From positions 10,405,001 through 10,469,000 of the forward strand of contig NC_056753.1 in assembly GCF_018687715.1 (NCBI RefSeq): a stretch of DNA of 64,000 bases, written 5' to 3'. The DNA comes from Carya illinoinensis. Taxonomy: Eukaryota > Streptophyta > Magnoliopsida > Fagales > Juglandaceae. The translations under genes and the position numbers were made by a program. Of this stretch, positions 21,268 to 32,404 are shown in pieces. The notes below the pieces were generated by a model that made no database searches, was not told the origin of the DNA, and saw only the letters and a program-made list of their open reading frames with translations. How positions within the stretch are numbered: position 1 is the stretch's first letter; every line of letters starts with the position of its first letter.

Positions 21268-21705
21268 TTACATAAACTTAAGATTCTTAGTCTCACGTTT
21301 GAGACGCTCATTCTCTTTATGCAACATCATGCCATCCTTATCCATGGAAACTGGCAAGCGGAATGAAGAATCTAATAAGGATTTCAACTGTTTATTTTTT
21401 TGTCGAATGATTCCTTCCCTTGTGTAAGACTCTTGAACAATTCGTTGAAGTACAAAAATTTGTCCTTTAAGCTTTTTAATCTCATGGTTTCTGGTTTGTA
21501 GCCATTGAGAAAAAGCAACTATAGAGGAGGAGTAGCAAGTCCTAAGATTCACCAAGTTATAGATTGCATCAGAGTCTGACTTATTAGCAAAATTCTTATT
21601 CTCTTGCTGCAACATGGCACCAATGGTGACTGCAGAAAGGACAAGAGATTGAGGTGTACAATACCTCATGGATGAATCCAGATGAATGTTAGAAGAATGA
21701 GCCAC
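21268..21705 (-). CDS. Antisense ORF-B in Copia-2, open over 145 codons (GTG at the start position)
   Basis: This is the orthologue of the Copia-1 ORF-B, again on the strand opposite to pol and convergent with it, ending 50 bp from the pol stop. The frame is uninterrupted over 145 codons although the neighbouring pol is shattered. It reads Gln at the Copia-1 stop position (AMLQQEN). The start codon has become GTG (21703-21705), so translation from this copy is doubtful. The coiled-coil register and the end KNLKFM are conserved. About 35 residues differ from the Copia-1 version, many of them non-conservative, which looks like neutral drift since insertion rather than current selection. Confidence 0.6.
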   Translation of the reverse strand: MAHSSNIHLDSSMRYCTPQSLVLSAVTIGAMLQQENKNFANKSDSDAIYNLVNLRTCYSSSIVAFSQWLQTRNHEIKKLKGQIFVLQRIVQESYTREGIIRQKNKQLKSLLDSSFRLPVSMDKDGMMLHKENERLKRETKNLKFM

Positions 21706-21809
21706 TGAGAAAAAAATTACAAACTTAAAACGAGAATGTTAAAAGAATGAAGATGAGTTATAGAGATGAGAAGAAGATTTGATGTGGATTGGATGAACTT
21801 TAAGACTGA

Positions 21810-21816
21810 TTTTATA
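21810..21816 (-). promoter_or_regulatory. TATA-like box before Copia-2 ORF-B
   Basis: The minus strand reads GATATAAAATCAGTC, 111 bp before the start position, the same distance and core as in Copia-1. Confidence 0.5.
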
Positions 21817-21839
21817 TCATTTTCATTCTTTAAGATATG

Positions 21840-23076
21840 ATAAATTAATATCATAAAGTATTAAAATATATTTTCCATATATGCATGAATATTTTGAAAA
21901 TGAAATTTTAAAATTTTAAAAGATGATTAATTGTCATCTTTCACATATACATGATATGATTAAAGGTTTGAATTTTGACAATATTAAAGATTATTGATTG
22001 TCATCTTTCATATGTGCAAGTTTTATTTGAATATTTTTAAAAATGATTGATGCTCTTTTTGACTTATCCAAAAAACAGATGATTTTGTTTGAAAGTTTTG
22101 AAAATATTAAAAATATTAAAAATGATTGATTTCCATCTTTCACATATGCATGCTTTTTTTGAATATTTTCAAAAGTGATTGATATTCTTTTTGACATATG
22201 CAAAATGTAGATGATTTTATTTGAAAATTTTGAAAAGTAAACAGTACTCATTTTGTCATATAAGAAAAGTAAAAATATTAGATTTGAAATTTTTGAAAAG
22301 TGAATGATGTTGTCTTTGAAAAATGAAAAAGAAGAAACCTTTATTTGAATTTTTTGAAAAGTGAATGATGTTGTCTTTGACATGTGAATATTTTTAAATT
22401 TGAATATGAACTCTCATATGCCTATAAATAGACCATTATAGAGTTTTAAATTTACAACACCAAGAGTACACAACATTCATTCAAAGTTTTCATTCTCTTT
22501 TCTCTAAGCGTTGAACCTTATCCTTATTCATTTTGATATAGATATAGTTTGCGTTGTATTATTTTTATTTCACTCATTGATAAGTGTTCTCTGATAACCT
22601 ACCCACTATCAGCTCTTATATCAGTAAAAGGGGGCTTAGCCTCTTAGTTTAAGTGTACCAGTTGAAAGCTTATCTAATAACTTTTGACTTTAGTTAAATT
22701 CCTCTTTGTGTATGTAGAAAGTATTCTACATAGGGAATAGTTAAATCATCACGTGTAAGGTAATTGCAAGTGTAGAGGGTGTTCAACACGGATCTTTTGT
22801 AGCGGTATTATTCAAAGGTGTAATAGGTTTCTATCTCCACCTGAAGGAGATTGAATAGTAAATTTAAGGATCCTCAAGAGATAGTTTGAGGCAAGGACGT
22901 AGGTAGTGGGGCCGAACCTCACTAACATATTGAGTTTGCTTCTCTCTTATCTTACTCTTTATATTTATTGTTGTTTTATATTTTGTTTATATTTTATATT
23001 GTGTATTTGATTTATAATTTTTAATTTTTAAATACAACCCAATTCACCCCCCTCTTATATTAGTCATCTGGCAATA
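21840..23076 (+). repeat. Copia-2 3' LTR, 5'-truncated
   Basis: It matches the 5' LTR from about 15170 onward. The first roughly 200 bp and the PPT are deleted. A stretch near 22630-22710 ('gcttagcctcttagtttaag') is foreign to the other LTRs. It ends GGCAATA, then TSD GTTTT. Confidence 0.85.
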
Positions 23077-23574
23077 GTTTTAAAATTATTTTTTAATAAA
23101 AATAGATATAGCAACAGGTGAAAGTTAGAAAGAAAAAGATTTGGCTGAAATTAGGGGTTAAATTATAATTTTAGAAAAGTCTAGGGACTAATTTGCAATA
23201 AATAGAAAGTTAGTAGTAAAATTGTAATTAAATATAAGGTTATGGGTGAAGCTGGAAATCTAGTAAGAACAAAATCAGAAGATATTTATAGTATTTAAGT
23301 TGAGATTTTGGTGAGCTTAGGGCCAAAATGATAAGTTAATGGTAAAACTATAAATTAATTAAAAGTTTAGCATAAGATAATTTCTGAAGATTTTAACAGA
23401 ACATTAGAGGGTGTTTGCATTGAGAAATATTCTCAACTAGGCCTGTAATCCGGCCCGCTCGAGGAACATTTTGGGTTGACCTGCACAAAAACCAACTTGG
23501 ACCTAAACCGAACTGACTCGGCACATTTTGGTAGGGTTGGATCGGGTCGGAACATTAGGGTCGGTAGGATGGCA
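23077..23574. other. Host sequence right of Copia-2
   Basis: Unclassified. It is AT-rich to about 23430, then of mixed composition. No gene is supported. Confidence 0.4.
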
Positions 23575-23804
23575 GTTTCGACTGGGTAAACATCTCTCGA
23601 ATGTTCCATTTCCATATCTACTTTCTTCTACACTTTCCATTTCAACTAGACCCAAAACAAAGAATGCCCACCTCAATCTAACCCAGATGGTTTCGAATGG
23701 CCAAACATCTCCCAAACGTTCCATTTCCATATCTACTTTATTTTACACTTTCCATTACAACCAGACCCATAACAAAGAATGCCCACCTCAATTTGAAGAG
23801 TGGG
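23575..23804 (+). repeat. 115-bp tandem duplication
   Basis: Units begin at 23575 and 23690 with 'gtttcga', and both contain 'gttccatttccatatctact', 'acactttccat' and 'aagaatgcccacctcaat'. They differ at about 10-15 sites. No gene is recognised; both strands have short open frames by chance. Confidence 0.75.
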
Positions 23805-24374
23805 GAGTTGGAACCATACCTTGAGACTCCATGCAACATATTATTCTCTTACAGTCTCTTAGTCTCGAACCCGAGCATGAAGTTCCACTCGTACTCAATG
23901 AACTTGTTTATCTATTCCGTGCTACATGCCTAATAATCGCGGTCCGATGAGCATTTTGGCGATTCTCTCGATAGGAACCCAGAGCCCTCACCACAGAGTA
24001 GGTCAGAGTAGCAGTCGGAGCATGAGAGTGACATGATCACCAATCACACCTCATTGATCTCTTCCCATTGTCAACATCTTGTCTCTGAAAGTTGCGGCGA
24101 AATGTTAATGGCCTTTATCTCTGTGTGTGTGTGTGGAGTGTGGGCCATGGAGAGAGAGAGAGAAGGACTCTATTTCTTGAAGATGGGGGGAGGGTGAAAA
24201 ATGAAAGAGAAGATTAATCTTGTCTCTAACTGACTAGTTCAAAATGACGGCCCAACCTTGATCCGGTCAAATGGGGTTTCAAAATCGATTTTAATATCAA
24301 ACCAACTTTATCGAGTCATATTAAGTCAGGTGTTGCGGGTTGATCAAGCCATGAGATTTCTTGCATAGGCTTAA
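23805..24374. other. No gene; short microsatellites
   Basis: It contains (GT)n at about 24122-24135 and (GA)n at about 24149-24163. Otherwise there is no recognised content. Confidence 0.4.
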
Positions 24375-24585
24375 TCTTAACCCATCTCATCTCATCTCAT
24401 CTTATTATTATAATTTTTTCAAATTTTCATATAAAATATAAAAAACAATTCACTTTTTAAAATCTAAAAACAATAATAATATTAAAAAAATAATTTTCTA
24501 ACAATATTTTATTCAACTTTCAACTTTTACCTAAAACCATCTCATCTAACTATCTAAACAATCTCACATTTTTTCCAAATTCTAC
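24375..24585 (-). mobile_element. AT-rich MITE-like repeat, reverse orientation
   Basis: It reads 'catctcatctcatctcat', 'ttcatataaaatataaaa', 'aacaatattttattcaactt' and 'ccatctcatctaactat', the reverse complement of the repeats at 2580-4450. Exact ends are uncertain. Confidence 0.5.
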
Positions 24586-24819
24586 TCAGTAGCCTTACAC
24601 CACACACCTGCTGATGTGGGTCGATTTAATAAGTTATAAACTTTTCTTTTCTATCCTGGAACCACCAAAACCTCTGGTTGATCAATTCTTCTATATCGCC
24701 ATTAAGAATGATGATCTTTATGACCATTTGGTAGATCTCAAGTTTATGGATCGCAACTAGAGTAATTAGAATACGAATTGTGATTATTTTAGTAATAACG
24801 AAATATGTATCAAATTAAT

Positions 24820-26170
24820 CGATACCCTCCCCTTCGCAACTAGCATAGCTTTAAATTTATCAATTGTACCATCAGGTCTTAAATTCTTTTTAAAGATCTA
24901 TTACATCCAATGACTTTACATCAAAGATCACATAAGTTCTAGGTGCCATTAGTGTTAAGAGATTTCGTTTAATTATTTACTGATTTTTTTCCACAAAGTA
25001 AAATCAATGGAAAGCATGACATCTTTAAAAGTCAAAGGGTCTTCCTCCACAGAATAAGTATAAAAATCATGTCCAAAATCCTTTTCCTTTCTCACTCATT
25101 TTCCTCTTCCAAGTTTATTTTCTAATCCAAATGAACTCTCACGATTAGATAAAATAATAGATTGACTACTGAGTGGAAGGAAAACTAGTAGGTTGACTAA
25201 TGTAGGCAAAGAACTTTCTACTTTGTTTATTTTTTTAAAAAAATAGATCTTCAAAGAATGTTGCATCCCTAGACACCATGATGGTGTTGAGATCAATACC
25301 CTGAAATTATGATTTGATAATAAAAAACCTATATGCAGAACTATGTCTAGCATATCCAATGAAAACTACATTTACTATGTTGGGACCTAGTTTCATTTTC
25401 TTTAAATTTTTAAACATTAACCTTCGCAAGACAATCCAAAACTCTAAAGAAATTAATATTAGGTATTCTACCCTTCCAGAGTTCATACGATGTCTTATCA
25501 GATTCGTTAAATGGTACTCCATTCGAGATAAAACATGATGTAAGTATTGCTTCCCCCTTCCATTGTTTAGGTAGGCTAGAACTATAGAGCATGTATTTGA
25601 CCAAATCTATCAAGGTTCTATTTTTTTTTTTTAGGAATATCGTTGAGGAGAATATGGAACGGTTTCCACATAGATAATACCATTATACTCACAACATTGA
25701 ACCAACTGTTTAGATGAGTATTCACCTCCTCTATCAAACCTTATAATCTTAATCTTCACTCCAATTGGTTTACAACTTTAGTTTGTGACCCGATTTGTGA
25801 CAATTAAAACAAATGGGTCTCTTATCATCCTTGTTTCTATAGGAATCTGGTTTCAAATTGTGCCCATAACTTGTTTTACCCTTATTAAAATTTGACTTTT
25901 GGTGTAATGGATTTTTATGTATTCTATGATCTTCTACAATATTTGCTTTAGATTGTAAATCAGAAACCAATAGTGGGATATGATAAATTTCTAAGTGTTG
26001 TTCATGGATTTTAATGGTGGAAATTAAGGTTTCCATGGTCATCTCTTTAGCCTTATGTTTAAGAAAGAGGCTAGAATTTTTCCATGAAGAAGGCAACTTA
26101 TCTATTATACAAGTAACTTGGAGATGTTCAGATAATACCTCCCTGTTATTAAAGGATAGTTAACTCATAG
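24820..26170 (-). pseudogene. Copia retrotransposon relic (gag, integrase, RT pieces)
   Basis: Minus-strand fragments lie in sense order. The gag piece (about 26170-25770) ends in the zinc knuckle CFNCHKSGH. The integrase C-terminal part near 25610-25330 reads MLYSSSLPKQWKGEAI, TSYELWKGRIPNINFFRVL and GYARHSSAYRFF. An RT start near 24900-24820 reads LRPDGTIDKF. Frames shift repeatedly and large parts are missing. It is not from the Copia-1 family. No LTRs could be assigned. Confidence 0.75.
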
Positions 26171-27294
26171 GCTTGTTCTACCACGGATTTGGAATCATCC
26201 ATCTTAAAGCCAAGAAATTGGCTTGCAATGTACCTATCAAGGACTATTCCATGCAAGTTCTAGTTACTGAGGCTCCTAAAAATGAAAATCATCAATCATC
26301 TGGCCAACAAAATAAACTAGAGTTAATAAGAACTTTCAACCCATTCCTCAAGACTGGCACCTAGCTCTACCTTTACCTTTCAAACCTAGTCATAAACAAA
26401 GCATATAATACACACTAACAACTTCAACAATTTGGAATTGTAAGAAACTAGAATTGTAATCCCATCAAACTGATTGTTATCAAGTTGATGATTGCAATAA
26501 TAATAACAATAATAATAAAATTTGAAAGCATTAAGAGACATGACAAGAGAGTACTTAAATAGATTTAAGTTACAAGAAGGTAGAAAGCATATAGTATATC
26601 TTTTGGAGAACTCTGGTGAATATAAGTGGTCATTGATATCATAGACTGTACTCACAAATGACTATGAAATAAAGGAATTAATATGAGCAATTACTAAGTT
26701 ACAAGTGAAGGAGCCTTGGTAATCTGGATATAGTACTTCAAGAGGGATTTGCCCACTAATTAATGAATTTTTGTTGCTCATGTGGATGCTTTCATTGTAG
26801 AATTGATTTTAAACAATATAGCATAAAGCACACACTTACAAGTGCATTGCTGTGTTCAACTTTGAAAAATGAGATAGGTATTGGCCCCCCATATATGATT
26901 CTGGTCAAATTGTATTTTGTTCAAGTTTTGAAGAAAACCTAGCTCTTTAGGTAAGAACTTGTTAATTAGTTTCTATTTAGATGCTTGGAAAAATGGATAT
27001 AATATAAATGGATCTAAAGAAAAAAAATTAAATATATTGCTACTCTACAATATCAAAGTACCAAGTACCAAGGACAATGCCAACATACAAGGTAAATGTT
27101 GCATCCCAGACTTTTGAGATTTCTATTTAAGGAAAGTTAGGGTTTACACTATAATTCATATTTCTAATTTTAGAGAGTAAATTAGGGATAGATCTAAAAT
27201 TTGGCACTCGAGCTCGTGTTCATTCCTTGAGGTTAATTATTGGGTACCTAGGACTCAAACCCTTGTTATGGAGGATTAAATTTAAGAAGATTTA
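26171..27294. other. Unclassified sequence
   Basis: The left end may extend the Copia gag relic. The rest shows no protein similarity I recognise and no clear repeat ends. Confidence 0.35.
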
Positions 27295-27637
27295 GCTCTT
27301 GTTTGTTTCACAAACCTTTGAAACTATCTCATCACATTTTATCTCAACATCCAAACGGTAATTCTAAATTTTTAATTTTTTCATATAATCATTACAATTT
27401 TCTCAAATATTCAAACAAAATACAAAAAGAAATTTAATCTTTTCAAATCCAAAAAATAAAAAATAAAAAATTATATTATAACCCATATTTTAACTTTATA
27501 ATTTTTTTATTCAAGTTTTTCTATCTCATTTTCTAAAACTCCATAAAATTTTAATTTAAACCATTTTACTACTATTAACAAATTATCTCATTACTATTTA
27601 CTGATTTCTCATCTCATTTATATAACATAATGAGACC
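27295..27637 (-). mobile_element. AT-rich MITE-like element with TTA flanks
   Basis: TTA lies on both sides (27292-27294 and 27638-27640). The right end reads ..ATGAGACC, in reverse GGTCTCAT, similar to the GGTCTCG end of the 3112-3316 MITE. The left end GCTCTTGTTTG is a weaker match. The inside resembles the 2580-5045 repeats in reverse. Confidence 0.5.
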
Positions 27638-28227
27638 TTAAAAACTCATCAAACCCATTAGGCCCAAACCTACCAAGCCCATGTAAGGATGAACAAGCCA
27701 AGTATTATCCTTGCAAAGCCTATATAGCCCGTAGAAAAGAGCTCCCATATGTTATACACGAAGCTTACTTGCACTACAATTCTAGTTGCAAGCACAAGTC
27801 TAGGTCAACTCCAACTATAGATCACACATTCCTACTCCAACCACAACTCCTAGGGCAACTATGATTAGATCACATTCAAACACTCCACTAAACCCACAAT
27901 ACTAGGATTACCACACCCCCTGGGCTCTACACCCTCCTAGCTCTAGTTATAGACCCTATATGAGAGCCTACCTACCATTAGATGAGCCCCAAGTAAGGCC
28001 CCTCCAAGGCTATGAAAATATCTTATATTTTGTGCTAAAACCAAAAGCCCTAGGATACCATATGGGGATACACACTTTGATGCCCTCGGCTCAATTTAGA
28101 GATTGGAGAAACACACGATTAGCTAAAATTGTACAAGGATTAAAGTCAGTGATTATGATCATGTTCTTCTAGACATCGTGTTATGGTAAACTATAAACTC
28201 TCCTTTCAAATTCATATATATATATGT
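27638..28227. other. Unclassified sequence before the LINE
   Basis: A 70-codon open stretch at 27960-28172 has no recognised similarity and no clear gene context. The LINE target site lies at the end. Confidence 0.35.
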
Positions 28228-29145
28228 AGTAAATGTTTTAAAGCTCTTCTTTTTTCCTCTTCCTGTAGAGGTCCCCTCCTATCTTCGTATAGGTTCTATG
28301 TTTTTTAAAAATGGCAAATGAATTGAAAACAATGTACCAAAACTTGTCCCTATCTAAGAGGGAGAGAGATGAGCTTGTAGGGGAGCCGCAATACATCAAA
28401 TCTACTATGGCAAGTAGAGAAAAATGTCTAGTAGTCTCTCTTGTCACAGAGAAATACTATAATCATTATGCATTCAAAAACACAATGAGGAAAATATGGT
28501 AATTAGTTCGAAAACTTATTTTCAAGGAGTTGGGGTCGAAGTTGTTGTTGGCTAAATTCAAGGATGAATGTGACAAGCATCAGGTCATGTGTGAAGGGCC
28601 ATGGTCCTTTGACAGGATCCTTGTTCTTCTGAAGGAGATGGCCGGCGACATGCAAGTCTCCAAAATTCAAAGAAGAGAAGCCTCTTTTTGGATTAAATTG
28701 TTGGATATGCCACTACTGGCTATGAATGAAAGAGTAGGAAGGTTGATTGGTGGTGCAAATGGCTTTGTAGAGGAAGTGGATATTGAACAGGGTGAGGTTG
28801 CGTGGGGTGAATACATGTGTGTGATCGACTGGATATTACTTAGCCTCTTATGCATGGCAAGATGATCAACCTGGAAACTTTTGGTTCATAGGGTTAGGTT
28901 TGCTTATGAGAGATTGCCAAATTTTTGTTATGTTTGTGGCAAATTGGGCCATAACTATAAGGAATGCAAACTGAAGCAACCTCATCATGATGATTCGGAG
29001 TCTGGTATAGCCTCACTAATGAGGACCATGACTTCCAAAAGAGGTTGCAGATGGCAACGAAGCAAGATCACTCCCTCAGACTTAGATGCCATTAATACAG
29101 TGTAGCTGAGGTAGAAGGCAAAAAGGAAGTCACCTAAGCCTGAGT

Positions 29146-31229
29146 TGTGATGACCCACTTTTACGTGTATTTTCACTGAAGTGCTGTTTTTAATTTAATT
29201 AATATATTAGTGTATTTATTTTAAATTAATTTATTTTAATTTATTTTTATTTATTTGATGAGGTGTTTATTTTATTTAGTCGTTTTACGGTTTTTAATGT
29301 CGTTTTCGGCGGATCTGTTTTGGGTTCAGGAGTGAGGATTGGACCTCATTTCTTTCCTCCATCTTTTCTTTTCCCTTTTTCCTTTTTCTCTTTTTCTCTT
29401 TTCTTTCTTTTTTCTTTTTATCTTTTTTTCTTTTTCTCTTCCTTTTTCCCCTCCCCGTTCGTCTCTCTCTCTCTCTCCTCTCCCACGCCGGAAGATTCTT
29501 CTGCCCAGACCCACCGCCGCCGGCCATCGTGCAGCACACCACCCCCACCAAAATCTTCCCCTCCCTCCAGTGAACCACCCCACCAATTTTCACCGCCAAC
29601 GGAGCTGCCGTTTGGTCGAAAAAAGCTCAGCAAGCCTCACAGATTTTTGCTCCGATCTGCCGCCGTCGCTCCACCTCCGGCTACCACCTCTTCACCACTT
29701 CATCATTGACTCATTGCCATCCTAAATCACCCATTTCCGGCCTCTAACAGCCACCGGAACAGCTCCCACGAGCTAGTTTCCGTTTTGGGCATTTCGACCC
29801 TTCCTCCGCCGTTTTTGCCTTCACCCACGGCCTAACTTCACTTCTACTAGCTTCATAAACATCCTTAGACCATTCCCTATCAATCCCGAGTCTTGGTTTG
29901 TCTCTGTTCAAAAGTGGGTATTTTACAACCCACGGCCACAGTGAAATTTCACTGTTACGTTGTTTTCCTTCCGCCGTTTGCAACACCGTGTGTTTTCTAA
30001 AAATACCATATAGTGCTGTAAGTATTTTTCAAACCCTACTTTTAGATTTAAATATATTTTGCTCATTCAATAATTATTTGTTGTTGGTTGGCTGATTCTG
30101 GACTGAGTCCGAGGAGTTCAGGGGTCGAATGGATTGAGGACAGAGTGCTTGGTTTTGCTTGTTTGTGATTGCTTGATTATTTGAGCCATGAGGTGTGAGC
30201 TGCATATTATGTTTATGTGCATTTTGTTTTAATCGAGAAAATCTCGTTTTATTGGCGAAAATGGTTTTGGGTGCGTGTGTCTCATGAGCCCAAGCCGGGA
30301 TGAGTTATTATCTCGGTGGAGCTCCTCTAGTCACTCGGGAGTGGATAATACTGAGTGACATCCCCTGAGTTGTCACAGGGCGATGACCGGATCGCACGAT
30401 ACGGCAACACTGTCGTGACGACTCCGTGGTCCCTAGAGTGGCAGGGACTAAAGGATGGCTTGGCCAGGTACGCACGGGGCGCGAGTCTGGGCATCGCTTG
30501 TTTAGGTGTCACATGCGTAGTCGTTACCTGTGGTGTGGCACAGAGCCAGGGTGTGCGGGTGATCCCTAGGAGAGATCATGGTGCATGCATAACCGGATTG
30601 TTTTTATGGTTTTCGGATGTGGGCCATTTTCTGGAAAAATGGCAAGGTTTGGTTTCGAGGCTTCTGATCCATTTTCTGGGAAAATGGTGGTTTGGGCCAT
30701 TATCTAGGATAATGGCAAGACTTGGTTTTAAGGATATGTTTTTGTGGGCCAAATAGGTTTTTGGCGTGCGTAGAAAAAATTATGGTTTTATGGCGCATGT
30801 GCATTGGTTTTTATTTCATACATATTGTTTGAGTTTTATATGTTTTTATCTAGTGGTGTTTTGAGTTTACTTACCTGCGGCACCATTTTTTTGGTACTGT
30901 AGATTTTGGTGCAGAGATCGAGGATGAGGAGGAGGAGGCTGAGCCCGAGGATGCGGCTCTGCCGAGATGCTGATGTTATGTTTTGTACTTGGTTTAAAAT
31001 TATATTTGTGTTTGTAATATTCTATTCTATATGTTTTTGATCAACTTTGTATTAAACAAGAAAAATTCTGGTACTTTGTTATTGACTTGCTTTTCGCTGC
31101 GTATTTCTCGTGTACATTCATCGCTTATACACACACTTGGCACACGTCGATAGGGTGATGACCCGTAATGTTATCATCCGGACGTCTTGATTTTCCCGTG
31201 TCCGTGCATGGGGATTTGGGGGCGTCATA
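29146..31229 (+). repeat. Gypsy-A 5' LTR
   Basis: About 2.08 kb. It has a CT-rich tract at about 29355-29475 and a GC-rich stretch to about 29760, and ends GCGTCATA (CA changed to TA). Long open frames in the CT/GC-rich part are compositional. A short acidic frame at 30902-30973 is discussed under findings. Confidence 0.85.
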
Positions 31230-31231
31230 GG

Positions 31232-31243
31232 TGGTATAAGAGC
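31232..31243 (+). promoter_or_regulatory. Gypsy-A primer binding site
   Basis: TGGTATAAGAGC, one mismatch to the initiator tRNA-Met type TGGTATCAGAGC, just inside the LTR. Confidence 0.75.
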
Positions 31244-31506
31244 GGTTTGGCTCTGGGTAAAACCACATGTCCTGTAGGTAGTACCAGAATGTTTTTATGG
31301 TTGTGTTTTAAAAATTATGTTAAGTAAAGTTGTTATTTGATTTGTTTTATTTGTTTTATCTGTTTGAGCTTGTTTGCTTGTTTTTATTTATTTAGTTATG
31401 TTTTTGCAAGCTGGTTTCTTTTTGTTTCTTGTTATGTGGTGTTGGTCTTTGATTTTTGTTTTCATTTTCTTAAAGGGGGTCAAAGGTTGTGGTGGCAGGA
31501 AAAAAA

Positions 31507-32397
31507 ATGGTGAGACCAAAGAAATCTACTCAGGAGCCACGGGACAATACATCAAGAGATGAATCCATAGCCCAAGCAATATGGCAGATGACGGAGTTTA
31601 TGCAGCAGAATTTTAGGCCACAGCAGACAGGGCCTTGGCCATAACAAGGAGGACCTTGGCCACAACAAGGGGGTCCCTGGCCGCCACAAGGAGGGTCTTG
31701 TCCGCAACAAGGAGGGCTTTGGCCGCAACCAGGAGGTCCTTGGCCACATCAGGAAGGGCCTTGGCTATACCCGGGAGGATGTAGTAGCACGGTGCAAGCC
31801 GGATGCACCTATGAGTGCTTTCTGGCGCATAGGACTCCACATTTCACTGGAGCAGAGGATCCACTTCAAGCTGGAAAGTGGATCAAGGACTTGGAAAGAA
31901 CTTTTGAGGTGTGTGGTTGCACCGAGGCGCAGCAAGTACTCTACGCCAGCTATCTGTTGCAAGGCACCGCTTCTAATTGGTGGGATACCAAGAGGGTGAT
32001 GTTGGAATCAGAATTTGGATCTTTCGCCGCTGTGACCTGGCAGCGCTTCAAGAAAGAATTTAACGACCGCTTCTTTCCCGCTTCAGTAAGGAAGCAAAAG
32101 GCAAGAGAGTTCTCAAATTTGGTTCAAGGGAGCACGATAGTGGAACAGTACGCCCGAAGATTTATAGAACTTGGGCGGTTTGCTCCCCACCTCATCGCCA
32201 CAGAGGAGATGCGAGATGAGCGTTTCCAGGTGGGACTATGCCCTGATATACGCCTTATGGTGGTGAGTCACCGGATATCCACCTTTCAGTACTTAGTGGA
32301 TGTGGCCACCCTTATAGAGCGAGAGAATAATCTGTGTATGGGCTCCCCTTCGGGTCATAAGAGGCGGAGTTTTTCTGGTGAAGGAAGCAGCTCATAA
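31507..32397 (+). pseudogene. Gypsy-A gag, truncated
   Basis: The start is ATG 31507 (MVRPKKSTQEPRDNTSRDES). An N-terminal run of about eight 7-residue repeats of the type PQQGGPW follows. TAA at 31642-31644 interrupts it where Gln is expected (CAA to TAA). The frame then stays open through the Ty3/Gypsy capsid domain: TPHFTGAEDPLQAGKWI, YLLQGTASNWWDT and FKKEFNDRFFP, to ERENNL. It stops at 32395 where the gag is fused to LTR sequence. The nucleocapsid knuckle, present in Gypsy-B, is lost. Confidence 0.82.
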
Positions 32398-32404
32398 GGG
32401 ACCA

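Larger units (their letters stand above)
14960..23076 (+). mobile_element. Copia-2: decayed relative of Copia-1, opposite orientation
   Basis: It belongs to the same family as Copia-1 by LTR, PBS, gag, pol and ORF-B similarity. Its flanks carry the perfect duplication GTTTT (14955-14959 and 23077-23081). The right ends of both LTRs read GCAATA instead of GCAACA. Gag and pol carry many stops and frameshifts. A deletion removed ORF-A, the PPT and the start of the 3' LTR, joining the ORF-B upstream region to the LTR interior near 21840. It is clearly older than Copia-1. Confidence 0.92.

Noticed and set aside
29263..29725. Overlapping proline/serine/phenylalanine-rich frames on both strands
   Set aside because: They follow the CT-rich and GC-rich composition of the Gypsy-A LTR; equivalent frames in the other LTRs (44577-44893, 55940-56508) differ in sequence and length.
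31552..31840. Leu/Arg/Pro repeat proteins on the minus strand
   Set aside because: Shadow of the PQQGGPW repeat array of the gag on the plus strand.
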